Below, one piece after another: positions 43,331 to 52,731 of a DNA stretch of 64,000 nt. The position numbers and the translations under genes are program-made. Origin of the DNA: Taudactylus pleione (lineage: Eukaryota > Chordata > Amphibia > Anura > Myobatrachidae); assembly GCA_031769625.1 (NCBI GenBank), contig JAUIMM010001597.1, positions 124,001 through 188,000 on the forward strand. The letters run 5' to 3'. Below the pieces are notes generated by a model. It did not search any database. It was not told the origin of the DNA and saw nothing but the letters and a program-made list of their open reading frames with translations. Every line of letters begins with the position of its first letter. The first letter of the stretch is position 1.

Positions 43331-45250
43331 ACGTGCGGCTAAGGCGCACACAAACACAGAAAATATTTTTTTATTTTTGCTGGAGAGTAGTGCACTTTGT
43401 GGGTTACACCACCGTTTAAGAAATGAGCCAGCCGGCTCTTTACTTATGGGACACAGGCGCATGCTTGGCGCGGCTCCTTTGTTGATACACGTGCAGCCAC
43501 AGTGCACACAATTCACAAACACAAAAAATATTTTTTTATTTTTCCTGGAGAGTAGTGCACTTTGTGGGTTACACCACCCTTTAAGAAATGAGCCAGCCGG
43601 CTCGTTACTTATGGGACACAGGCGCACGCTTGGCGCTGCTCCTTTGTTGATACACGTGCAGCCACAGTGCACACAATTCACAAACACAAAAAATATTTTT
43701 TTATTTTGTTTGGAGTCTACTTTGGGGGTTACAGCACCCTTTAACGGTCAAGCCAGCCGGCCCTTTACTTATGACACAGGCGCACGCTTGGCACTACTTT
43801 GTTGATGCACGTGCGGCTACTGCACACACAATTCACAAACACAAAAAAATATATTTTTTTATTTTGTTTGGAGTGTCCTTTGGGGGTTACAGCACCCTTT
43901 AACGGACAAGCCAGCCGGCCTTTTACTTATGGGACACAGGCGCACGCTTGGCGCTGCTCCTTCGTTGATGCACGTGCAGCCACAGTGCACACAATTCACA
44001 AACACAGAAAAAAATTTTTTATCTTGTTTGGAGTGCCCTTTGGGGGTTACAGCACCCTTTAGCGGTCAATCCAGCTGACCCTTTATTTATGGGACACAGG
44101 CGCACGCTTGGCACTACTTTGTTGATGCACGTGCGGCTACTGCGCACACAATTCACAAACACAGAAAATATTTTTTATTTTGTTTGGAGTGTACTTTTGG
44201 GGTTACAGCACCCTTTAACGGACAAGCCAGCCGGCCTTTTACTTATGACACAGGCGCACGCTTGGCACTACTTTGTTGATGCACGTGCGGCTACTGCGCA
44301 CACAATTCACAAACACAGAAAATATATTTTTATTTTGTTTGGAGTGTACTTTTGGGGTTACAGCACCCTTTAACGGACAAGCCAGCCGGCCCTTTACTTA
44401 TGACACAGGCGCACGCTTGGCACTTCTTTGTTGATGCACGTGCGGCTACTGCGCACACAATTCACAAACACAGAAAATATTTTTTTATTTTGTTTGGAGT
44501 GTACTTTGGGGGTTACAGCACCCTTTAACGGTCAAGCCAGCCGGCCCTTTACTTATGACACAGGCGCACGCTTGGCACTACTTTGTTGATGCACGTGCGG
44601 CTACTGCGCACACAATTCACAAACACAAAAAAATATATTTTTTTATTTTGTTTGGAGTGTACTTTGGGGCTTACAGCACCATTTAACGGACAAGCCAGCC
44701 GGCCTTTTACTTATGGGACACAGACGCACGCTTGGCGCTGCTCCTTCGTTGATGCACGTGCAGCCACAGTGCACACAATTCACAAACACAGAAAATTTTT
44801 TTTTATTTTGTTTGGCGTGCCCTTTGGGGGTTACAGCACCCTTTAGCGGTCAATCCAGCCAGTCCTTTATTTATGGGACACAGGCGCACGCTTGGCACTA
44901 CTTTGTTGATGCACGTGCGGCTACTGCGCACACAATTCACAAACACAGAAAATATTTTTTTATTTGGTTTGGAGTGTACTTTGGGGGTTACAGCACCCTT
45001 TAACGGTCAAGCCAGCTGGCCCTTTACTTATGACACAGGCGCACGCTTGGCACTACTTTGTTGATGCACGTGCGGCTACTGCGCACACAATTCACAAACA
45101 CAGAAAATATTTTTTTATTTGGTTTGGAGTGTACAGCACCCTTTAATGGTCAAGCCAGCTGGCCCTTTACTTATGACACAGGCGCACGCTTGGCACTACT
45201 TTGTTGATGCACGTGCGGCTACTGCGCACACAATTCACAAACACAGAAAA
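43331..45250. repeat. Minisatellite of about 13 units of 148-167 bp inside the hAT element
   Basis: Each unit contains GTTGATGCACGTGCGGCTAC, CACACAATTCACAAACACAG, an AAAATATTTTTTTATTTTG tract, GGTTACAGCACCCTTTAACG and CAAGCCAGCCGGCCCTTTAC. Unit starts (word ACGTGC) fall near 43331, 43490, 43655, 43808, 43973, 44126, 44283, 44437, 44592, 44757, 44913, 45067 and 45215. Two subtypes alternate (CGGCTACTGCGC and CAGCCACAGTGC). Open frames here are artefacts. Confidence 0.93.
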
Positions 45251-45748
45251 AAAAAATTTTGCACTTGGGGGGAGCACCCCGGACGGACAGAGCACCCCCT
45301 GGACAACACTACAGCACCCCTTTAGGACTGGGACACTGCACAGGACTTTGGAGTGGACACAGCCCTTATGGACAACTGACTGCACAACACAGTCCAGCCA
45401 GCCCCTATGGACTTTGAAGTAGTGGACACAGCCCCTATTAACAACAGCAGCACAGCGCAGCACAGCACAACACTACTCTGCACTACACTACACTACACTA
45501 CACAGCCCAGCCAGCCCTAACTCCCACCCTCCCTCTTCACTGTCCACAGCCGAATGAGAAAATGGCGCCGACGCGGGTACCTTATATAGGATCCAAAACC
45601 CGCGAGACCCGGAAGGCGGGATGATGACGTTTTGCCTCGATTTCAGATCCGAGTCAGGCGGGAAACGTCGAGCCTGACTCGGATCGGCCTCGGATCGGGG
45701 GGGCTCGGAGGGGTTCGGATTTCAGAAATCCGAACCGGCTCACCCCTA

Positions 45749-45756
45749 GTTAGTGT
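45749..45756. repeat. 8-bp target duplication, right, of the hAT element
   Basis: GTTAGTGT, matching GTTAGCGT at 41622-41629 with one C-to-T change. Confidence 0.93.
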
Positions 45757-46534
45757 AGGATGGGGCCACATTTGACCCCATCGCTACGCCCGCTAATTGA
45801 AGGTAAAATCGATTGTCATACAAAAAATTATTTTTACTCAATACCGTTTCCAACAATTTTAGAAAAAAGTGGATATTGGGGCCTTTATAGTCTGTATTAT
45901 CTTGGATTAACATCTGTACTGCCTTCATACCATCATGGTGTGGTATGCTGGTATACAGACTGCTAATATCTGCACTACACAATAAGGTATTATTAGGAAA
46001 CATTCCCTTAGTTTGCAAAATATTGATCAAACACGTAGTGTCCTTCACATAGGAAGGTATCTTTTGTACACACGGATTAAGGTAGCTATCTAGGTACACT
46101 GATACTTTTTGAAACAGTGACCCCGTGGCGGATATTATCGGTCGGCCTGGGGGACAAAGTAAATTTTTATGTACTTTCGGTACTGTGTAAAAGATGAGTA
46201 CTCGAGGGTGTTCTACTATCAGCGCTTGTTTTATTTCAAGTGAGATAATACCTTCATTAGCTGATTCCATAAGGAAAGTATCTAAATCTCGCTTGAAACT
46301 CTTAGTGGGGTCTTTAGACAATAATTGATATATCATAGGATCATTAAGTTGTCTTAAACATTCAGTATCATAATTAGTAAGGTCCTGTACTACTACTGCC
46401 CCCCCCTTATCCGCACTACGGATAACTATGTCAGTTCTGTTCTTTATATTCTTCAACGCTTGAACTTCATCCCTAGATAAATTGTTGCTGAATTTGTAGG
46501 AAGTGTCCACCTTGGATCCCTCCTGTTCTAGCAT
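45757..46534 (-). pseudogene. Penelope copy B, N-terminal half of the reverse transcriptase
   Basis: Continuous frame from MLEQEGSKVDTSYKF: VIRSADKGGAVVVQDLTNYD, IFYTVPKVHKNLLCPPGRP, SADISSLYTSIPHHDG, LAGVAMGSNVAPSY. It is interrupted by the hAT element at the equivalent of SYAN. In this copy the G run in KGG has the in-frame length (eight), unlike A (seven) and D (ten). Confidence 0.93.
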
Positions 46535-47295
46535 CCGGGAGAATGTTTTGATTGAAGAACTGACTGATGTAGAGTCAAATTTAGATCTTGGTAATAATTT
46601 GACAAGCTGTGGGGGTATAGGGTCTTCTGTCTTAGTAGATACAGTGAGCTGTGATTTTCCAAAGTGTTCCTTTAAACGTAAGGTGCGATCTAATTTGAAC
46701 GTATCCAGTTTCCATTGGAATGGATCATGCTGCTTTGTAGGTACAAAAGAAAGCCCTTTAGATAAAATATTTGTCTCAAGCGTTGTTAACTGTGTTTTAG
46801 ATAGATGGAATACTAAGTCCGTCTGCCCCTGGGTGGGCGTCGAGCGGAGTTGCCTTTGATTTTGGCTGCCTCTCCGCGTCCTCTGCCCGGGCTTTTGTTT
46901 AGGGCTGCTCGTGTAGTGACCCCTAAAGGGTACACTTGTGTAGTAGAGCTTGATGGTTGCGTATCAGTATCGCTTAATGAAGTAGTAGAGTCGCCTCCAT
47001 GTGGTTTATATTGCCGGCAATTTCTGTAAGAGTTTCTTCTTGGGCCTCCTGTCGCTGTAGAGTTTGCCCATTGATACACTCTGTGTTGTTGGTAATCTAA
47101 TTGTACCTTACTGAATTTATCTCGTTTAAATTTAATCGGGTCTTTTTTGTATTGGTCCACTTGTGTTGTTAATTTCTCCAACCATTTAGTAGTGGGGTCC
47201 TGTGTCAGAATAGCTTTATTACTTGTCTCAAATGTCACGATTTTTTCTTTTATGATGGTAAGCTCTCTGTTGGCCTCTTCAATTACTAATAGGAC
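46535..47295 (-). pseudogene. Penelope copy B, region between N-terminus and RT
   Basis: Includes VTFETSNKAILTQDPTTKW, LEKLTTQVDQYKKDPIKF, a Ser/Thr-rich stretch and GRGEAAKIKGNSARRPPRG in one frame (47238-46813), then the RT-proximal region in another (FKRKEHFGK-like residues, LLPRSKFDSTSVSSSIKTF). The basic stretch likely contacts nucleic acid; inference. Confidence 0.8.
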
Positions 47296-47298
47296 TAA

Positions 47299-47836
47299 GG
47301 GCCTGATTCAGACCCACTCGCGAGCGGCTGTCCGCTCGCAAGTGGGTCGATGTTCTGGACTGAGCATGCGCACGACGGAGGGAGCTCCGTCGTGCGCATG
47401 CACCAGACGCGACGAGCGAAGGAAAGTCCTTCGCTCGTTGTGTCTGATCAAAGGGGGCGTGCTGTCGATGTTGATTGACAGCACGCCCCCTTTGGTAGGC
47501 GTGCCTCCCTGACGGGGGCGTTCCCACGGGAACGCCTCCCGTCAGAAGCCGCCCCACTGACATCACTAGTGATGTCAGTGGGAGTGATTTTGGCTCTGAT
47601 AGAGCCAAAATCACTCCGGAGCTTGCCTTTGAAAACCTCAACCGCAGGCTCCGGCTCGCAGTTTCGATGGTCGCGATGGTCACGACCATCGCGGCCATCA
47701 AACTGCACGCTCGTATAGCCTGTGGGTGGTCACCCACAGCTATACGAGCGTCCAGGAGGACGCTCCTTTTTCATGGAGGCCGGCCCTCATTCAGAGCGTG
47801 CGCTCTGCTCAGAGCGTACGGCTCTGAATGAGGGCC
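47299..47836 (+). mobile_element. Palindrome-array element, copy H4, in Penelope copy B
   Basis: A 538-bp element with ends GGGCCTGATTCAGACCC and GGCTCTGAATGAGGGCC, flanked by TAA (47296-47298, 47837-47839). Same target position as H3 in copy A, with identical flanks (ATAGGACTAA and TAAGTCCATAG), but inverted: here the hairpin with GCATGCGCACGACGG comes first. Internal sequence differs from H3 more than the two Penelope copies differ from each other. Confidence 0.92.
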
Positions 47837-47839
47837 TAA

Positions 47840-48184
47840 GTCCATAGAGCATTTATTTAATATCGCGATCCATTTGCGGAAAAAGGGTACACTGTATCGC
47901 CCTATCGTGGGCATGTTTTTGATTCGAAAGCCACGTGGTATTACTTTCTCCCGATAATGGTCTGACAGCGTTATCCCATGATATAGGAAGTCAAGTTCTT
48001 TCTTTTTTAATTTCACCCTCTCATTGAATAGATCTTCATTAGACCTGATATTAGTATCATCACTTAGTTTACTTGTGAACAAAATGGTATCCACTTCAGA
48101 ATCTGTATAACTGAATTGCTCCTTATCGTCAACCTCCAATAGTTCCTGGACATGTAGACGTGCATCAGCATCAGCTCCTGCCAT
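47840..48184 (-). pseudogene. Penelope copy B, N-terminal coding part
   Basis: ATG at 48184. An uninterrupted frame, AGADADARLHVQELLEV, YTDSEVDTILFTSKLSDDTN, SNEDLFNERVKLKKKELDF, GRYSVPFFRKWIAILNKC, to the TAA target of element H4. The segment from TILFTSK to KKKELDF is absent from copy A. No known domain is recognised. Confidence 0.85.
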
Positions 48185-48461
48185 CGATTTTATTGCAATT
48201 TCACACCAATATAATTTGGTTTAAATAATCCTTGCCGTTAATAATATAAGAAAGTTACGACGATTCCTCTTAATCAGTCAATCCCTCTAAGGCATATAAG
48301 GTCATTTATTATTTAAGATGAAGATACTGTGCCTTGAATCGGACATCTTCCACACCGGTGGTCTGTCCTAAATCAAATATATCCAGTCATCCGGCACTAG
48401 TATATGTAAATAAAGTTCTTTGTGCTCCCGTGCCTTCCAAGGGTTATATGATAACCCAATA

Positions 48462-48868
48462 ATATCAGTGAATAATGGCGGCACTGGGAGACTTTGGTGA
48501 GTTTAAAATGATGCCTTTATTTCCTACGTTTCGGAAATGAATCCGTCGTCAGGGAAGCAGAGCTAATGAACACACACAAACATTTATACACACATAGAGT
48601 ATTACCTGATTGCTGTCAGCTGCGGGAAGCCGCCCTCCGACATCCGCCGTGAGATTCACCTACACGCTGTGTCCGGATCCCTCGGTGACGTCATCAGGGT
48701 GCACCCCGCGGCTAACCAATGAGGCTGTACACTGGTAGTCATAGCAACCCAATCTATGTTGGTAGCTGCCGATTACAACAAATTAAAAACAAATCAATTA
48801 TTAAATAACGGCATTTGGACATAATGAAAATTACATAATTATTCCCATAAATATTTATAGATTAATAT
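48462..48868 (-). repeat. Penelope family 1 terminal repeat (pLTR), 5' end of copy B
   Basis: Same as 39957-40364. Hammerhead-like core on the minus strand, 48554 to 48526. At 48868 it meets copy D directly, in opposite orientation. Confidence 0.87.
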
Positions 48869-48870
48869 TA

Positions 48871-50031
48871 GTGCGGATAAGGGGGGGGGGCAGTAGTAGT
48901 ACAGGACCTTACTAATTATGATACTGAATGTTTAAGACAACTTAATGATCCTATGATATATCAATTATTGTCTAAAGACCCCACTAAGAGTTTCAAGCGA
49001 GATTTAGATACTTTCCTTATGGAATCAGCTAATGAAGCTATTATCTCACTTGAAATAAAACAAGCGCTGATAGTAGAACACCCTCAAGTACCCATCTTTT
49101 ACACAGTACCGAAAGTACATCAAAAAATTTACTTTGTCCCCCAGGCCGACCGATAATATCCGCCAGGGGGTCACTGTTTCAAAAAGTATCAGTGTACCTA
49201 GATAGCTACCTTAATCCGTGTGTACAAAAGATACCTTCCTATGTGAAGGACACTACGTGTTTGATCAATATTTTGCAAACTAAGGGAATGTTTCCTAATA
49301 ATACCTTATTGTGTAGTGCAGATATTAGCAGTCTGTCTACCAGCATACCACACCATGATGGTATGAAGGCAGTACAGATGTTAATCCAAGATAATACAGA
49401 CTATAAAGGCCCCAATATCCACTTTTTTCTAAAATTTTTGGAAATGGTATTGACTAAAAATTATTTTTTGTATGACAATCGATTTTACCTTCAATTAGCG
49501 GGCGTAGCGATGGGGTCGAATGTGGCCCCATCCTACGCTAACACGTATATGTATATGGTTGAGCAGCAACTCTTTTGGACAGTCCCATCCATACAGAGTC
49601 ATCTGAAAATATATTTACGATTTATCGATGATTTATTAATTGTCTGGGAGGGTGATGATTATGTATTGAGGGAATTGTTGGATTCCCATAACCGGTCAGG
49701 ACATGCAGCTCAACTTACTTATAAAATCAGTCCCCATATGATTCAATTTCTGGATGTTAATATATCATTAAGGGATGGCATATTGTCAACTGCCTTATAT
49801 GTGAAACCCACTGATAGAAATACCATGTTGCAAAATGATAGCTTTCATCCTCTAGCACTCCGCAAGGGGTTACCATACTCCCAAATGTTACGCATTAAAC
49901 GTATAACTAGTGATGAACATCAGATGGATATTGATATAGAACAGATGATACAGAAATTTCAGTTAAGGGGATATGATAAAAAAACTATTGGAGGATACAA
50001 AACAAATTTTTTTAGCCATACCGAGAGCTGA
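48871..50031 (+). pseudogene. Penelope copy D, reverse transcriptase
   Basis: The G run in the KGG motif has ten G (eight in frame). A frameshift near 49120-49150 alters VHKNLLCPPGRP to VHQKIYFVPQADR with a stop. From 49192 the frame is clean: ADISSLSTSIPHHDG (Tyr to Ser change), GVAMGSNVAPSYANTYMY, LRFIDDLLIVWEG with the catalytic FIDD, and LDVNISLRDG. Ends after RGYDKKTIGGYKT; the endonuclease continues in a +1 frame. Confidence 0.9.
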
Positions 50032-50752
50032 TACATTGAAACCTAGATTAAACAAGGACTCATTGCAACATACTATATCTTGGGTTAACACATTTACCAC
50101 GAAAACCAAAATGATGGTAAAAAAGGCTAAACAACTATGGCCTCTGATAAATAGTGATTCAGAGCTACCATTGTTATTTAATTCTAGAATGATGCCCAGC
50201 TACAAAAGAGGACCAAATTTACGGGACCAACTAGTTAAATACGATATAGCGCCTTTGAAGAAAAAAGCACTTAAAACTAATTTTTTAACACAAAAAGTAG
50301 GATGTTATCGTTGTTTGGGTTGCCTAACGTGCAGCTCCATGTCAGTGGGAGATTCATTTAACCATCCTCATTCAGGAAAGAAGTACACTATTAATTATCC
50401 CCTGACTTGTACGTCACGCTTTGTAATTTATCTATTGACATGGCCCTGTGGGTTATGCTATGTGGGCAAAACCCAAAGCCAATTTAAGGAACGCATGGCG
50501 AACCATCGGTCTGCCATAAGGGCTGCATTAGCCACTGGCAGTAGTGATCAACCAGTTGCACGCCATTGCATAATTGCTAAACATAGTGTGGCCAGCATCA
50601 GATCGAAAATTATTGACCATATCCCAAATAACATCAGGGGGGGCGATATCAATAAAATGCTTTTGAAACTTGAATGTAGATGGATATTTAAATTAAACAC
50701 GATAGCCCCGAAAGGGTTGAACGAGAATTTAGGATTGCAATGTTTTCTATAG
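49973..50752 (+). pseudogene. Penelope copy D, linker and GIY-YIG endonuclease
   Basis: A 259-residue open frame: KLLEDTKQIFLAIPRADTL, KQLWPLINSDSELPLLF, CYRCLGCLTCSSM cluster, LLTWPCGLCYVGKTQ, SAIRAALATGSSDQP and WIFKLNTIAPKGLNENLG. The GIY-YIG entry has TWPCG where A and B have TCPCG, a Cys-to-Trp change. Otherwise the domain is open, the best-preserved endonuclease of the three copies. The full protein would need fusion with the RT frame. Confidence 0.88.
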
Positions 50753-50816
50753 GATTTATACCCTAATATGTTCAGCGTGTTATAGCATTTTTGCATTATA
50801 TTTGGTCTATTACCAA

Positions 50817-51222
50817 TATTAATCTATAAATATTTATGGGAATAATTATGTAATTTTCATTACGTCCAAATGCCGTTATTTAATAATTGATTTGTTTTTA
50901 ATTTGTTGTAATCGGCAGCTACCAACATAGATTGGGTTGCTATAACTACCAGTGTACAGCCTCATTGGTTAGCCGCGGGGCGCACCCTGATGACATCACC
51001 GAGGGATCCGGACACAGTGTGTAGGTGAATCTCATGGGGGATGTCGGAGGGCGGTGTCCCGCGGCTGACAGCAATCAGGTAATACTCTATGTGTGTATAA
51101 ATGTTTGTGTGTTCATTAGCTCTGCTTCCCTGATGACGGATTCATTTCCGAAAACGTAGGAAATAAAGGCATAATTTTAAACTCACCAAAGTCTCCCAGT
51201 GCCGCCATTATTCACTGATATA
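50817..51222 (+). repeat. Penelope family 1 terminal repeat (pLTR), 3' end of copy D
   Basis: Reverse complement of 39957-40364 and 48462-48868. Here the hammerhead-like box is the canonical CTGATGA (51130-51136) followed by CGGATTCATTTCC and GAAAACG. Ends at an (AT)n tract at 51222. Confidence 0.88.
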
Positions 51223-51478
51223 TATATATATATATATATGCACATACATACACACTGAAATTACTAAATAGTAAGATAAAGGGAACTTTGGTTTGAAGTA
51301 ATGCCTCAAAGAAAAGTAATGTGTGGCCAATGAAACCAATCTCTCACGGCCACAAGGGGGAGCATTTTTACTGCAACTAGCTGGTTTGCAAAATCAAATA
51401 TAATTGAATAACACTAGGATAAAAAGAGTAAATAGTTTAAGTTAATATACCATAATGATTAAAAGTGGGTTTCACCAA

Positions 51479-51512
<34 letters not shown>
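51223..51512. other. AT-rich spacer with two (AT)n runs between the Penelope families
   Basis: (AT)n at 51219-51240 and 51480-51512 bound about 240 bases without gene or repeat I recognise. Both Penelope families end in an AT run, which may reflect target choice or terminal microsatellites. Confidence 0.6.
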
Positions 51513-51514
<2 letters not shown>

Positions 51515-52034
51515 AGTAGAGAGATGACAGGCGTCACTCAGATGGTTAACAGAAAAAATTACACGGAACCTCCGCAAGCGTTTCAATTCCACATACAGAA
51601 TTTTTATCAGGACATAATATACATAAAGTACAAACACTTACCTATATACCCTCCACCAGACACCCAAATGTGAAGTGCTGAAAGGACCTCGCACACTGAC
51701 GCCTGTCCACGCCGTCCAGGAACCAGTCGCGGCGGGGCTGACGTCATCAGCGGGAGTCGCGTTGTTAAGTGGCACATACCAACAAAAAAGATTGAGCACA
51801 GAGACTAGCGCATACCAGAAACTAACATAGCGATTGAGAACAGAGACTAGCGCAAACCAGTGAATAACATAGCGAACTGGACAATTAGCCTGTCATAAAG
51901 ATAATCAAATATCTAAATATCTAAATCGGATACCTACCAATGAGCCATAACAGCAATAATGTACTAATAGCACATAGTTAACAACCTGTTACCAAAATGA
52001 CAATAATCGTTTGATAAGGCAAACTCTAAGGGAC
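51513..52034 (-). repeat. Penelope family 2 terminal repeat, 3' of copy E
   Basis: Begins GTAAGTAGAGAGATGACAGG and ends CTCTAAGGGACCATA. Compared with the right repeat it lacks TCTTGGCCAAC. The minus strand, 51612 to 51579, reads CCTGATAAAAATTC then GGAATTGAAACGC, a degenerate hammerhead-like core. Confidence 0.88.
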
Positions 52035-52120
52035 CATATTAGAATCAACATAAGGAAACATTAAGATGCAGAAACATAATAACAAGAAACTCAAACAGGG
52101 TCATGAACAGGGATGCCTAT

Positions 52121-52728
52121 TTAGATGAAACAGTTTAGTAAACATTGCTCATTTAATCCTTTTGGGCTCATTGTCTCCAATTTATGGATCCAACGAGCTT
52201 CCCTTTGCAACAGAAGTTTAGATCTGTCTCCCCCACGATGGTGCTCTGGGATATGATCTATCATTTTGTATCTCAGCGAACTTAAATAATGTTTGGCATC
52301 TCTGAAGTGCTTAGCCATAGGTTGGTCAGATGCCTTGCCAGTACTGGCCAAACGGATTGCACTCCTGTGCAGCGCCATTTTCTCTTTAAATTGACGTATA
52401 GTTTTTCCAATATACAGAAAACCGCAAGGACAGCGAATAAAGTATACCACAAATTTGCTTGTGCAGGTAAGGACGTGATGTATTCTAATTTTCTTCCCTG
52501 TCAAAGGATGAGGGAATAAATCCCCAGTCTCCAGAAAGCTACAAGTGGTACAGTTATAATTACCCGTTTTTTTGGTTAAAAAGTTAGTTTGTTTATTCAC
52601 CTTCAAGTCCCATCCAGTAATGTCAGTCCTAACGACCCAATCCTTGATATTCTTGGCCCTCTTATAACATGGAACCAATGATGCATTTTTAAGCAAGGGT
52701 AAATCATAATCATGATTGTATAGAGGCC
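52121..52728 (-). pseudogene. Penelope copy E, GIY-YIG endonuclease
   Basis: From the insertion point of H5: LWPLYNHDYDLPLLKN, VVRTDITGWDLKVNKQTNFL, a cysteine pair NYNCTTCSF, the core [56 protein letters not shown] and the C-terminus [16 protein letters not shown]. The domain is open from linker to stop. GIY-YIG endonucleases make the nick used for target priming. Confidence 0.93.
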
Positions 52729-52731
52729 AAA

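Larger units (their letters stand above)
41630..45748 (-). mobile_element. hAT-type element with BED-finger gene and internal minisatellite
   Basis: 4119 bp. Ends TAGGGTTGTGCACCAGCC and (inverse) TAGGGGTGAGCCGGTTCGG share TAGGG and scattered positions; 8-bp duplications flank it. Inside on the minus strand is a broken gene for a BED zinc-finger protein (42247-43306). The next 1.9 kb (43331-45250) is a minisatellite, and 45251-45748 is GC-rich terminal sequence. I found no hAT catalytic domain or C-terminal dimerisation domain, so it appears non-autonomous. Confidence 0.88.
40386..48868 (-). mobile_element. Penelope-like element, family 1, copy B, with two nested insertions
   Basis: Minus-strand copy with terminal repeat at 48462-48868, N-terminal region 48184 to 46535, RT 46534-41206 and endonuclease 41205-40426. 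It is interrupted by a hAT element (41630-45748, within the RT) and a palindrome-array element (47299-47836). After subtracting both it is about 3.8 kb. It contains all coding segments, including the N-terminal part deleted in A. Confidence 0.92.
48869..51222 (+). mobile_element. Penelope-like element, family 1, copy D (5'-truncated, head-to-head with B)
   Basis: Plus-strand copy starting inside the RT region (GTGCGGATAAGG, equivalent to SADKGG) and running through RT, endonuclease and a complete terminal repeat (50817-51222), ending at an (AT)n tract. A 5'-truncated inverted copy joined to the 5' terminal repeat of another copy is a known arrangement of Penelope insertions. Confidence 0.9.

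Noticed and set aside
43331..45250. Repetitive small proteins encoded in the hAT minisatellite
   Set aside because: Frames change from unit to unit and none continues through the array; no start context shared.
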